A DNA stretch of 64,000 nucleotides. Source: Mesostigma viride (taxonomy: Eukaryota; Streptophyta; Mesostigmatophyceae; Mesostigmatales; Mesostigmataceae). The DNA lies in contig RPFO01001220.1 of assembly GCA_009746045.1 (NCBI GenBank), positions 2,501 through 66,500 on the forward strand. The letters are read 5' to 3'. The position numbers and the translations under genes were made by a program. This document shows positions 40,275 to 52,479 of this stretch, in pieces (position 1 is the stretch's first letter; the number at the start of each line of letters is the position of its first letter). Under the pieces are notes generated by a model. The model was not told where the DNA came from. It saw only the letters and a list, made by a program, of their open reading frames with translations, and ran no database searches.

Positions 40275-42699
40275 GGCTGCTATTCGATTGAGCTCAGCAC
40301 CTAGCTGCTGTGCAACATGATTCTGCATCAGTGCCTGTCCTAATTGCGCCCCCCCGCCCCCTTGCCATCATGCATCGTCATGCTCATCATAGTCTTTGGA
40401 ACGTGTGCACACTGAACTCCAACCCTTGGACAGTCCATAGGTCATTAAGAATCTGTGCATGTAATGCTAGCTCTTCTCAGTTGAACTCATCTACCACCCT
40501 CTCATGGTCGTGTCATCTCTCATGTAATCCACCTAGGTTTATCGTGGCCACTGATCTTTCAGCCCCTCCTGACATCAAAATCTGGGCAAACACACTGTTG
40601 ACATCGCCCTTCCTTTTTAGCCTGCATGGCTCCTCATGTTTATCCTTATCTCATCCCTCAATACACCTAGAACTGTCTATTCATCCCCCTTGCATAGGCG
40701 GTGCATAATTGCGGCGTGATGGGGGATTGCCAAAAATAGGTGTAAAATGCATGGGATGGTGCACGGGGAGGCTCACACTCATCGCTTTACAATCACATGC
40801 ACTCATGTGCTAACAATGTCCCTCCCTGCTTTTGACACTGCATGCACATGCATTTCCTACCGGCTATATCAAGCCTTTAGTGTGGTTTGGTGCATCAAGA
40901 GACATGGCAGGTCAGCTGAGTGCATCAGACCACATTTGTGTTAAGTGTACGCTTGCAACGCTGTTTGCCCACCGCATGGAGCTCCCCTTTCGGACAGTGG
41001 CACAAGTAGCACTTACACCTTACTCCCAGCCGCTCACCCTGCCCATGCTAGCAACAAGAACAAATGCATGGTCCCCATCCCAACGTAAGGTGCATCACAT
41101 TGATGGCCCTGCCATCACCTAGCAGTGTGCCACCCCTCTCCACCTCAACCTACTCTGAAAGGCCTGGGCCCCAACAAACCTTTCAAGACATGGCACTCCT
41201 CAAAGAAGGCAACCCCTCAAAGAAGGCCAGGCAGTTTAGGTCTAGGGGGGCTTTGGGTAAGTTAAAAGATGATAGAGTTCACTAACACAGGCCATGGCAA
41301 CGACAACCTGCTTCACCCGTTGCATCCATACACCACAAGCCATAAACTGCACAGCCTGGCATGATTGCCTAAGGGTCACGTGATCCAAGATGCCCTTCAG
41401 GCGCACCCCAGCACACCGGCCCATCCTCACCACCCCACTGGTCATAGTCATCTACAGTGGCATCAAACTCCTCTAGGACAGAGTGCAGTAAAGGCAACAT
41501 AGACGTCCTGACACAATTGAATAAGAACGTGGCTGCTACCTACTGCCCTTAAAAAAAAATGTCGATTGCTTGCACACATACGCATTCAATTCTTCAAGCA
41601 AGCATGCTAACACCTTCGCAGGACATCCCAAGGTTGACATCCATCGAGCTTTGTCAACAAGCATGACTTCCTGATGCAAACTTAGCTGTCAAGCTAGGAG
41701 AAGGAAAGCTAGGTAAAGAGGTGAGATAGACCCCCCCACAGCACCTTCCTGCGCCAAAACCATGACAATATCATCCAGAGCTTGCTAAATACGTACAGCT
41801 AACCGGTAGCGGGCGACCTTGCAGTCCAGGTTCAGCGCAAACATCTCGTGTCAGCACCCGCCGGAGATGGCGGACGCGAACCCACAATGCTTTTAAAGCG
41901 AGTCATAAGACTATTTCGGGGAGCGGTGAACGGCTTGGAACACCGAAGGTATGCCGCGACAAAAGCCTGAAGTTTTTCTCGGAAATACACGCCTGGATGT
42001 GGATAAGGGCACCGTTGTCGTGCTTGTGCTTGCGTTGCGAGCAGGCAACCAGTGTTTCTTGCAGTGTCGAGCAGTAACAGATGGTGGCGCGAGAGCAATA
42101 TGTGACTTTTAAATCATGGCTACACAGCTTACACCTCCGCAGGCATGTTGGAACAAGCCCCGCCATGCCGTGAGCCGAAAAAAAGGAAGAAACGCATCAA
42201 GCAAGGACGGTCGTAAACGTCACTGAAAACAGCAAAATCTGACCTGCCGGCAGGTAATGCGACAGCCTGGAAAATGTGATTCGTTTCTCGAAAAACTGAT
42301 CAGCGCTCGTGAAAGTAGACTTGAAGCCCATTCGGATTCGACCTTTTGGGAATTGTGAGCTTCCAACAAAAAAGTTTCCCCCACAATTAATAAACATGCA
42401 TTTTCGCTGCCAATTCCAGATCTGGCTCACACAAAAAAATAGCGTCTCAGCTTGCGAATTATTTTGACGCATGAACATACGCGAATAATATCTACCATGC
42501 ATCATCGCAAAGCAGGAGAGTTTACGCGTCGTTTGCATCCATCGCAGCGACTTAACATGCATAATTGACTTATGACTGATATTCCGGCGGACATAGGGTC
42601 GACAGCCATGCGAGGTGGAATTTTTCTGGTCCCGTCGTCCTCAACGCGACGCGTTCGCGCCAAAATTCCCAGGATCTCATGTAACCGGACGGACCGATT
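40275..42699. other. Intergenic host DNA, no supported gene
   Basis: Several short open frames exist on both strands, but none has a recognisable domain, splice structure or repeat relationship. The region ends at the TAA of the LINE ORF1 remnant. Confidence 0.4.
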
Positions 42700-43779
42700 T
42701 TAGGTGCTGTGGAGCTTGCGGGCCTGGAGTACCTTCACCTTGCTGGCCACATTCGCGAAGGTCACCCGGATGGGGCCAGGCTGGCCCGCCATCCAGGCGG
42801 CCGACTCAATGCGGATGCGTTCGTTGCCCAGATGCAGCCGGCCCACGATGAGGCTGTGGTACAGGCGTTGCGCTGGCATCAGGTCCGTTTCGGGCTGCTG
42901 CGCGACCTCGAAATACCGGACCACTATACTGCGTGAGCGCTGGTCCTCCTCGACAGCAGTCTTGTGGGCTGCAGCATTCGAGCGTGCGGCATCTTCCATC
43001 AGGTTGGCAATGTCCGTCTGTTTCACCATGTTAGCGTAGCTGGTGGGTGCGGGGGCGGCTGGCTGGGGCGGGCTGGTCAGGGCGGCCTTGACCTCGGCAA
43101 TGCTGGAGTGGAGCTCAGCAGTGTCTTGACGGATAGCGGTGGACAAGGCGCCGAGTTGGGCAGCCATGTCTGCGACTTTCTTATTGAGCTTGTGCAGGTC
43201 TGCTTCCGGCGAAGCATCGGGGGTGTTGGCGGTGCCGTGCTCGGCGTCCTCGAAAGCGACAAAGAGTGCCCGGAGGCAAGGGGCCTGCGCGTGGCTCAGT
43301 AAAACAGAAAGTCGAAGCTGTGGCTCACCCATGGCGGCGAGCTCGTCCACTGAAATGGTCTCGTCAAGCGTGCTAGGAAAATAGATCGGAGTTTTGTTGT
43401 CGTTCATGAGGTGCACGATAGCCTGCGCCTGCTCGGCGGTAAGCGAAAAGAACCGGTGCTCGGTGACAGCCTCGCCAGGCATGAAGTCCGCTGGGTTAAA
43501 CTCAGCGTCGTCGATGGCGTCGTCGTCGTCGTCGTCAAGGGGGTCGTCCTCACGGATATCCTCGCTGGAAAAAGGAGCCGAAGGCGGAGGGATCTAGCTG
43601 TCCATCTCGTCGGCTGGGCCGACGCAATGCCGCTTAGACGCGACGTTAATGGCGGCTTCAGCAGGCGGTGGCTGGGTCGCAATGGTGTCCACAACGTCGA
43701 CTAGTTGCGTAATGGTATGAGGCGCTGAATCCTCCCCATCGGCGGGGGAGTGGGAGGCGGCGGATGGTGATTCCGCCAT
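42700..43779 (-). pseudogene. LINE ORF1-like protein gene with an in-frame TAG
   Basis: The ATG at 43779 and stop at 42700 enclose one frame of about 360 codons broken by a single TAG at 43594-43596. After the stop come an acidic stretch, a helical region, a coiled coil (LHKLNKKVADMAAQLGALS...) and an RRM-like end (RSIVVRYFEVAQQP, PIRVTFANVASKVKVLQARK). This layout is typical of LINE ORF1 RNA-binding proteins. No ORF2 follows. It could also be a domesticated ORF1-like gene, but the amber codon argues for decay. Confidence 0.65.
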
Positions 43780-43919
43780 GGCTAGATTCCGGAAAATACG
43801 ATCCCTGCCTGCGCTGCGTTTTATGATATTGCGGTAAATCTTGGGCGATGGCGGCTGAAAATTATATCATCGTGTTCGTCATCAAAAGACGCTTCTACTG
43901 CAATTTACCTGACCAAATT

Positions 43920-44115
43920 TCATGCCCGGATGTAAAAGTTATGAGCATTCTCGGCATCCATAGCTCGCCACATACCAAATAGGCCCCCCATATCCCCTAC
44001 TAGGTGTTCTTTGTGGGTGCGGGCCTTGCGGCGTCTAGCATCTCGGGGCCCGGCCCACGTCAGGACGTGCCGGCCAGGCTGAGCTGGTCGCAATCCCGCT
44101 GGGGGGGCACGCATG
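43920..44115 (-). mobile_element. LINE 3'-terminal fragment
   Basis: A minus-strand frame reading RPAQPGRHVLTWAGPRDARR and MGGLFGMWRAMDAENAH. It matches in kind the C terminus of the LINE at 49 kb (QPGRHILTWPGPADIPKR). A short truncated copy; no target duplication identified. Confidence 0.55.
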
Positions 44116-45061
44116 CATTAGGCCACCGTGATTCTTCCTAATACCGGCACAGTTGATCTTTCGCTACGTAGTTCAGGTTGAGGTGTAAACCTGGGCACGT
44201 TATTACGTCACCGTCGACTAGGCTGCGACTTGCCCGTCTGAGCCAGCCTAGAATACCGGTAATTGCTACAGTACACAGTCAGGTCAGTTTATTCCCACGC
44301 CGGTGATAGCAAGACAGAGGCAGTCAGGCAGCGGTAATAATTCCTTACATTATATGATTATATATAACATTATATGATTTTTTTTTTTTAGACTATATCA
44401 TAATGCTGTGGGTACGCATTAAAAATTCTACCGCAGTTGTTAAAAAGTCTACCGTGCCGAAAACTAATTAGAACCTGCTTGGTGCCGTTGCAAAAGAAAC
44501 TCCTGCGACAAAAAGCATACGAAGTACTCATGACGGAAGACAGAAAAAGACGTAAAAACAGTTCGTCACCAGGGATTCGCGTGCCGTCACCGATCACACT
44601 ACTAAACTGGCCCAAGGCAGCTTAACTTCGCAGGTCTGATGGGATGCGGTGTGTTCTGCCTGGTATGAGCGAACCGTATACAGCGTCGGAGCAAGGCTTT
44701 TTTATAAAGTGCAGGCCAAAAAGTCGAGCGCGGCTGAGCGCGGAAGTGTCAGGACGTATCAAATACAAAGGTGTGTTCTGTGTTCACCGCTCAGGTGTTA
44801 CCCTGAAGGCCTCAAGGCTGGCATTTAAGTCAGAAGCACAGCAAAAGCTATGGAACCCCCGTTATTTAGCAAACCCACAACTCTGAATTGAGTATGGCTT
44901 CCCAGGCTGGGTGAAGGTACTGCTGTTCACCACCGGGTCATTGAGTTGAAATAACAAAGTATACGCCTAGGATTTCCGTACGCTGTTCCTGCCTGGAGGT
45001 TAGCTGTCTAAAAATTGGCTAGGAAAAACCTAGAATTGGCTAGGAAAATTGTCTTAGTACG
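44116..45061. other. Region upstream of the TAF8-like gene
   Basis: No supported gene. AT-rich near 44,340-44,400. The TAF8-like promoter should lie in the last few hundred bases; the direct repeat AAAAATTGGCTAGGAAAA/AGAATTGGCTAGGAAAA at about 45,010-45,050 is the only notable feature. Confidence 0.35.
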
Positions 45062-46655
45062 ATGTCTGAAAATTTTACCCGTGCATTGGCGAAGGTTGTG
45101 GTCGCCCAGATTGGTCAAGGCGTTGGCATAAAGCACATCCAACGTGGGGCGTGTGAAATCTTAGGAGATCTTCTTCTCCGTTATATTTCAGAAATCGGCC
45201 GAGCGGCAAGCTCATATGCGGAGCATGCTGGTCGGACAGAATCCACCCTTGGCGACGTGCTGTTGGCATTTCAAGACCTCGGTACTTCCATAACAGAAAT
45301 CGAAAGGTGAGCACATAAAGCTTCCCCCCTCCGAATAACCGTTTTTATGAATTTGCGTTTTAGGCTGACTTCTTCCTTCGTTCATCTGATACATCGCCGC
45401 ACCACGGTTGGTTGGCAATTGCTAGAAACCGTGGCCCGTTTGTCTTCTGCGAGCTGCTGCAAGTCCGAGGTTTCACACCGTGGACTAAACTGCAACCATT
45501 CAGCGCAGATGGTCCATTTTGCCACTGCCCCGCCATCAGTCCTCCAGCCTGCCTGCTTCCGCCAACTCCATGAGCTCATACAGTTCAAAGAGCTTACAAG
45601 TAGACATGATAAGCTTATACCGGATAAAGCCTATAAAACTTTCGAAGCTGCAATAGCCTACAGAGCTAATGAACCCCATCAACAGCAGACAGTTTATGTA
45701 TGCCTCGCCTTGGCCTCGCATCTGCATCACGCCACTGCCTGCCCGTAGCAAACTGTTCCCACGAACAAACCCCACGTGCGCTAACGCGCGCGCAACCGTT
45801 GGTGCTTTGCGCAGGTACGTGGAGAGCACGGACGAGGTCCCCTTTGCGCACCCGCTGCCCCGCTTCCCTGTCCCGCGCCCGCCGCTCCTCCCGCCCAGCT
45901 TTTCGGAGAAGGGTGAGGACCCGCCCGCCCACATCCCGCCCTTCCTGCCCGCGCTACCCGACGTGCACACGTATGTGCACACGCCGCTGCCGCCCGCCAC
46001 CGCACGGCTCGACGCGCGGCGCGAGCGGCTGGCGCGTGTCCACCGGCAACGTCAGGCGGAGAAGTCCCTGGTCTCCCTGGACCAGCGCTGCGCAGGGGCC
46101 GCCAGGGGGGATGGCCGCGCCGTTGCCACGCCCAGCAGAGAAGGACCCACTCCGTCACTGGGAGGCGCAGGGGACAGGACTAACATGCCTGCTGTGAGAC
46201 AGGAACAGGGGGCGGGGAGGACGGAGGGAGACGCCGCGACGGGCGGGGAGGACGCTGGTCCTGCCAGGGATGCGCCAGGGGGTGGCGACACGTTCTGGGG
46301 CGACATGCCTGCGGGGGTACCCGTGGGGTCATCCACTGGCAAGGGTAGCGTGCGTACGCCAGCACATCCACATGGGGAGGGTGTTGCTGGTCCGTCGCCG
46401 GCACCGTTGCTGTGCCCGGGCCAGCTGTCCAAGATGGTGCGGCTCATGGAGGGAAACGCGGGGGCGGACGAGAGGGACAGGGGGGGGGCAAGGAGCGGGC
46501 GGGATCATCTTGGGTGGCGCAGGGGCTTGCGTGCCCAGTGCTCCCCAGCTTCACCGACAGGTATGGTGGCTGCACCGAGGTGTTGTTTACAGGCAGGGTT
46601 TGGAAAGCGGATTGTCATGGTTGTCATGGTTGTCATGGTGGGCATGGGTGGCTAG
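45062..46655 (+). CDS. TAF8: TAF8-like TFIID subunit (host gene)
   Basis: Exon 1 (45062-45306) encodes a histone fold (LAKVVVAQIGQGVGIKHIQR ... DVLLAFQDLGTSITEIE). A GT-AG intron 45307-45814 joins it in frame to exon 2 at 45815, which encodes the conserved TAF8 C-terminal block (YVESTDEVPFAHPLPRFP; HIPPFLPALPDVHTYVHTP) and RQAEKSLVSLDQR. TAF8 is a subunit of the general transcription factor TFIID, pairing with TAF10. After about 46.1 kb the frame is Gly-rich and may be intron; a donor at 46,561 (GTATGG) is possible. 3' end uncertain. The intron frame 45364-45748 is open but does not look conserved. Confidence 0.78.
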
Positions 46656-47480
46656 GTTTGGCTGTGGTGGTGTGACTTTTTTTATTGCCGTCCACAAGAG
46701 ACACCCCTTTGAGAGAATGCACGAAGGAGCCCATGCGTAAGACCCCGTTTTCAAGTATCATTTTATTTGTAGGAGCGTGGAAATGGTAAATGACATGGGT
46801 ACGTTGGTCGACACGCCGTGGGTGGAGCTGGCTGCAACCTATGTGCTTGGTTGCCGACCGCGGCATGCCTTAAGGTAGCCAATGCCTTGTCAACCAAGGC
46901 TAGCGGGGCTCGAACGGTGATTCCCACCACAGGCAGACAGCTGCGGCGTATCCGGCATGGTATGCTGTCAATTTGCGGGCATCTCCATTGTGATCCTGCA
47001 TGCTACGGTGGGAATAGCGCTGGAGGGAGAGGTTGATGATAAAAGTTGCGGGAAAGCCAGTGTATTCCAAGTTGTTCAAAGCCATTGTTCGAAGGGGTTA
47101 GCCAATGTCAGCTCTGCTCCTGCCAGTTTTCTCTGCCCATCAGCTCAGGTGCTAGCCTCTCCCTGCAACGTTATATTTCCACCCGTCTTTTCTGCATGAC
47201 TCGGGTCGCACCGCACGCCATGCGCGCGGGTGAGTGTGCCGTCCAAAGATGAATAAGCCATAAGCCATGTAGGTACACGTCTTTAATAAATTAATGTAGG
47301 TACACTTAGTACGTTGTAGGGAATGTGGTTGGCCTCAGATTCGTGACTCCATTGCAAATGTTGGAAAAACATTTGCAATGGACGCCCACCTAATGTGCGT
47401 GTGCTGGCATGTGCTCTCTAACTGTTCTTCCCCGTTTCGTTTTCCCTTGTGCCATTGTTCTCGTGTCATCTTGTGTGCTT

Positions 47481-47512
<32 letters not shown>

Positions 47513-47575
47513 CCACCACACACACACACACAACTGTGGTGAACACACACACACACACATGTGTGTGTGCGTGCC
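47481..47575. repeat. Poly-C tract and (CA)n/(GT)n microsatellites
   Basis: A run of about 30 C followed by (CA)n, then (AC)n and (GT)n around 47,517-47,571. Such runs are prone to sequencing-length error. Confidence 0.9.
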
Positions 47576-47577
47576 AG

Positions 47578-47860
47578 GCTGCCGCTCTCCTTCTCGCTAA
47601 AGTACTCGCAGCAGCTGCGGCAGGCCGCGGTCGCATGTCGCGGCGCCAGCAGCAACGCGCTCAAGCGACCGCCGGAAATCGCGGAGACGAACGTAGAATT
47701 AGAGAGGGAGCGGCAGAAGAAGCGGGCCGCCGTGGAGGATATCCTGGCAGGGTGCCCGACCGCTGGGGCTGGGGCTGGGGCTGGGGCAGGGGCTGGGGCT
47801 GCTAATGCAGACAAGGAGGCGAAGTTCTCAGTGGGAGCAGATGATGCCCATGCTTTGTGA
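47578..47860 (+). CDS. Possible further exon, charged helix then Gly/Ala repeat
   Basis: A frame following a GT-rich acceptor (GTGCGTGCCAG). It reads SLKYSQQLRQAAVACRG, then ELERERQKKRAAVEDILAG and a GAGAGAGAGA stretch to a stop at 47,858-47,860. It could be a late TAF8 exon or a separate gene; phase with the 46,560 donor does not fit, so the link is unproven. Confidence 0.3.
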
Positions 47861-48280
47861 TTTGGCAAGCTTGGGATGGCAGCGTGACGTGCCATCTGCG
47901 TACAGCATTAAGTGAGACAACTATGCATTGGTTGTCTGAGCTAGCTTGAACCACTTTTTACGTTCAAGCAAAAGGTATACTCCATGTTGCGAGTGGCTTT
48001 TTAACAACCGGTTCATGGACAAGTGCAAATGACGTCTATCATCTATGCTCGATATCTAATTCGATCAAGTGATCTGGCGCAATATAATGCCCATCGATAC
48101 ACAATGTTGCATGGTTGTTTAGCACTCGAGTGTATATGTGCACATGGGAAGTGCTGTCGACACAACAGCGCATTGCATGTCAGCCAGCTAGCCAGCCTGC
48201 ACAAGCTGAAACTCATTCAAGAGCTGCCGGTCATGTGCAACTATTAATTAGACACGTGCACTCCCGTTGGAGAGTCACGG

Positions 48281-48423
48281 ATGGACGGACGGACGGACGG
48301 ACGGACGGACGGACGGACGGACGGACGGACGGACGGACGGACGGACGGACGGACGGACGGACGGACGGACGGACGGACGGACGGACGGACGGACGGACGG
48401 ACGGACGGACGGACGGACGGACG
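48281..48423. repeat. (GGAC)n microsatellite
   Basis: About 35 uninterrupted GGAC units. It opens long frames on both strands (RTDG and VRPS repeats) that are only artefacts of the 4-bp period. I see nothing coding between 47.9 and 48.85 kb. Confidence 0.95.
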
Positions 48424-48871
48424 TCGGGACCAGCCAGACAGGTCAGGTCCGCGGTGAGAAAACTGGCGTCAGACTGGCTGGCCGCGGAGGCAATGATGGT
48501 GTTAAAGGCGCTGGCACAGGTCAAGAAGGGAGGCGTACGACCCATAAAACGCGAGCTCCAGTATCCCGATGGGTGGCATGTCGAAATAGCAGGATCTGTG
48601 GACGTCGAAGGTGGAAAATAACCTGGCAACGTCAACGTCGTGCTCAGACCAGCTAGCTACGTTCGGCTGGGCGGCTGCGTTTGGGCTCAGGCGATGCAGA
48701 AGGCAAGGCGCATTAAGCCCAGGAGGCTTTGAGCTAGGCGATTACCAGTGTGCGACTAGTGTCACCGCTGCCTGCCGGACCTGAGGGCGAATTAAGCTGC
48801 AGCCGGAGCTGCAGACGTATTTTCATGGCCTAGCGCGCAGCCGCCAGGCTGCGTTGCGTCGAGGAGCGTTT

Positions 48872-50276
48872 AAAATTAAATTAAATTAAATTATAACATG
48901 CCTCCGTGGGGAGGTCATGTAGCACATATTCCATGATGTATGGGGTGGAGGAAGCCGCGTGATCGAACTATCCTAACTCCATCTAGAAAAGCCTAACTAC
49001 ACTACTCATCAAAACGCCTCCTCCGCTTGGGGGGAGGTGGCTTGCCCACAGGGTCGGGCGTGTGCGCCTTGACAATCTTCTTCCACCGCGTCTTGTCCTG
49101 CATGACAGTCCAAAGACGGGAGAGAGAGTGGATGCGGTGCTCAAACTGGGCTGGGACCACTAGGTCGTCCAGCAACATCTGAACGTAGGTGGTGACAGGT
49201 TTCCCTACCCTTTTGGGAATGTCCGCGGGGCCAGGCCAGGTCAGAATATGCCGCCCTGGCTGGCCGCTGGGGGCCGGCCAGACCAAGGGTGGTGTCGACC
49301 TGGCTGGTGCGGGCAAGGTGTCCTACAAATGCTATCCTACGCTGCCTAATCTCGTCCGAAACACGAGGCATGCCATGATACAAAGACTCTGATGACGGAC
49401 GCTCGGAAAAACCTACGTTAAGGACCTGCCGGAGCATCCTGTAAACTGTGCCGTCGAGCCGAGCTGCCAGTTTGGGTGGGAGGGTCCACGCCTCGGCGCC
49501 ATACGTGAGCACCGTGAGGACGAGGACCTTGAAGAGCATGCGTTTGCGGTGCCCGTCCAGGCCCTTCGAGCGCCAGTAAGGTGTGAGCGAACGGAGCTTG
49601 GCCCAGGCGAGGGCGATGCGGGTGTCCACATCGTCGGCGGTGTCAGGAAGCCAGCACCCCAACAGCTTGAAGCGGTCGCGGAACGGGACCTCCGTCCCGT
49701 CGAGCAGGCGCGGCAGCGGTGGTTTACGGGATGCCCCGATCACCATCGCCTCAGTCTTGACACTAATCTCCAACCCCACCGCCCGCGCCTCCAGGCCCAG
49801 GCAGTCCAGCCAGGTCTGAATGTGCTCGGGGCTCTCGATGAGGGTGGTATCATCCGCATAAATCAGGTCGGCAAGGCGGTACCCAGGTCTAACCCCGCCG
49901 TGCTCTTTCACGTTAAGGATGGCCAAGCTTGGCTCGAACCCCTTAAGAGCAGTAAAGCGCGCACGTGCCCGGCGCATGACGTGATCCACGACAATAATGA
50001 ACAGGTATGGGGACAGGACACAACCTTGCCACACCCCGTGGTGAAGGGGGAATGGTGGAGTGGTGCCCTCCGCAGTCCGCACTACTGCCTGCATGTGAGC
50101 CCTCATACAGTCGGCGAATGGCAGCAATAAACGCAGGTGGTACCCGATCCAGAGCTAGGATGGCCCAAAGAGCCTCCCAGAGAACCGTGTCAAAGGCCTT
50201 GATGTAGTCAACAAAAATGAAGACCAGCGGCAAACTGTCAGGGGGAAGTCGACGCACCTCCTCCATCAACCGGCGG
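48872..50276 (-). mobile_element. 5'-truncated LINE with reverse transcriptase and 12-bp TSD
   Basis: Flanked by CGAGGAGCGTTT (48860-48871 and 50277-50288), an exact 12-bp target duplication. On the minus strand: RT motif FIFVDYIKAFDTV at the very 5' edge, a frameshift near 50.1 kb, GVWQGCVLSPYLF, the catalytic RLADLIYADDTTLI, and a C-terminal part with KRMLFKVLVLTVLTYGAEAW. A 3' tail of ATTTA-type repeats ends the copy. The truncation point lies just before the RT palm, a typical target-primed reverse transcription product. Confidence 0.9.
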
Positions 50277-50288
50277 CGAGGAGCGTTT

Positions 50289-50815
50289 GATCGTCATATA
50301 TTGCGTAATAGCTTCGGAAACTTATATCAGCGTATGCGTCTTAGAGGCCATGTGTACCCTAGCTATAGCCTAGCCACATACCTTCCACCCCATATGTCAT
50401 GCAGGCCTTCTAGGCCCTCTCCTCAAGCCCCCCCTGGGTGCCTGTGCTTGTTTAGGAGGCATGAACCATCATGGAGGTGCAGGTGCACCTAGTGCACCCA
50501 GAGCAGACCTTGATAGTTGTACATCCTACACCTGCAGGTTGTCGCCCCGATTGTATTACAAATTAATAGATGCCCCTTTCTCAGGGCTATGTGTTACATA
50601 TGCTCCCCACGGAGCTATGATTTTAATTAATTAATTAATGCGTCTTAGAAAGACGAAGCGATTGTGATATTCACATATACATTAAAAATATAATTACTTA
50701 CAGCAGAGTGAAATCACTCAAACCAAAGCAAACGCCCAGCTATAAACCTATATACAGAGCCATGTCAAAGCTCTATACTACGATAAGACCAATGGAAACG
50801 CCTAACGGGAGGAAC
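50289..50815. other. Intergenic DNA, no gene
   Basis: AT-rich with a TTAATTAATTAATTAATG tract. No coding, RNA or terminal-repeat signal recognised. Confidence 0.35.
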
Positions 50816-51300
50816 CTAATAGCCCTGCTGCACCGCAAAATCAGCCCGCGTACGGCGGAGCATGATGTCCGCCATGGCCCGAGTCAGCGCCACCGACAAG
50901 CGCTGACGCCAATATGACGTCCAGGTCCGCGCCGACCATGGGGCCCGCTGGCCCTCCAGGTCCAGCCGGTCCTCCCGGAGCCGGCAACACTCCTTGAAGA
51001 AGGCGGAGGTCAGGGGCCCCATGGCCCCAAACTCCTCCAGGACAAAGGGCACCACCCGATGGTGCCCGACGTCGCCGTAGGCCAGGAGCTTGGCCCGCTC
51101 CGCCCGGTCCGCCGTGTAACCTGCCGTGAGGGAGGCCCCAGCCACGTGGCTAAGAGCCAAGGGCCGCGCCACCGAAACGTCAATAAGCAGATGCCGGCCA
51201 CCCCCCTCAAAGTCCAGCACCACGATGTCAGGCCGGTGGTTGGGGGAATAGAAGGCAGCGCCATCCGCATCCTCGGACCGGATTCACATATACATGCAGC
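50816..51300 (-). mobile_element. LINE C-terminal fragment with a restriction-like nuclease-type domain
   Basis: The frame contains RPDIVVLDFEGGGRHLLIDV then SVARPLALSHVAGASLTAGY, the D...(D/E)V pattern of PD-(D/E)XK-type domains found at the C terminus of some algal and plant LINE-like polyproteins (from memory). It continues with RRLREDRLDLEGQRAPWSAR-like helices. Frame shifts occur near 51.2 kb. No RT is adjacent, so it is a relic. Confidence 0.5.
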
Positions 51301-52109
51301 CGAATTGGGTGCCGAAACGTGAAAGTTATGAGCTCCGCCGTCAGCCATGGCTACCTAGCTCGTGGCTCGGATACGCCCTACATACGTGGGTCTTATTGCA
51401 CCCACAGATCCTGCCGGATCGTTTAGCGTGTCCGATTGCGGCTGTCGCATGCCTTTGGCATGAAGTCCTGAGAAAGGGGGTCTCTGCCCTTTCTCCTGTT
51501 GCGGTGCGCACACAGGGATTAGAAGCACTTCGGTGCTCCGTGACTCCCCAACGGAAGCACGAGTTTATTTAACCCGTGTTTTTTTAATTAGAACGCGATA
51601 TATTGCGTTGTAAGCTTTTTTTAGAACGCGTATATCACCTAAGGAAAATTTTTTTCATGGTCGTGTATATACTTTCCTGGAAGCCCATAAATCAAAGGAT
51701 TTTTTGAGCTACTCAGACCTACAAAATGCTATAATTCATTAGAGAGATACACTGGTTTGAATAAAGGGGGGTCTGACCATGACCACGATTTCTTGCCCCT
51801 CGGTCACAAGTCATGCACATGCTTATTCACAAATGGTTCATGAAAAAAATCTGGCTTCTTGCACGAGCTATGGGCAACATATTATGCAGGCTCTGTGAAA
51901 CAAAACTCAGGCCCATTGGGCCACTGGAGCTATTTTTCATTAGCATCACAATTACAACGCAGTACAACGCAGTGGGAAAAATGAGAGCCCTTCACAACAT
52001 GACGCAACGACACGAGCCCCATAAACGGGGCCATAGTGAGCTTGGAGGGTCAAAACGTTGAAAATAGGTGTTGTATAAGTTATACAGCATCAAACATGCA
52101 TCAAACATC
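51301..52109. other. Intergenic DNA, no gene
   Basis: Contains a GAACGCGATATATTGCGTTG palindrome-like word at about 51,591 (compare 61,814-61,863). Nothing else recognised. Confidence 0.35.
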
Positions 52110-52479
52110 ATCAAGGAGACAACCAGCGCAGGCCAGAAATCGGGAGACTGAATCCGGACCATGGTAGCTCGAGCCTGCCGTTATCTTGTCCGCGTGTTCG
52201 AGTCGTTCAGGATGATGAAAATGAATGGTGATGGAAATGTGTAGCCTTGTGCATTGAAATTATGGCTGGCTTACGTGTAGAGCGACTAGATGACCTAGAC
52301 GGTGGGGCCGGAAAGAGCATGCTAATTGATCAGGGCGTGTGTTTCGAGCCTAACTGGCCGGGAGTGTCTAGTGGTGAGCACCATTGCTGTGATCGCTCTC
52401 CCACCATTTACGAGGAAATATCCGCAAATGGAAAACCCCTGAAAAGGTCTAGCTAGTCAGTCATCACGTTAGCCATGCC

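Noticed and set aside
45364-45748. Open frame following the TAF8 histone-fold exon
   Set aside because: Splicing 45306 to 45815 keeps frame and joins the histone fold directly to the conserved TAF8 block, so this segment is better read as intron.
48281-48423. Long RTDG/VRPS repeat ORFs
   Set aside because: Pure products of a GGAC microsatellite, open in several frames on both strands.
51420-51560. Hairpin-rich segment that could be a structured RNA
   Set aside because: Several short stems can be drawn, but no known RNA fold, promoter or terminator was recognised.
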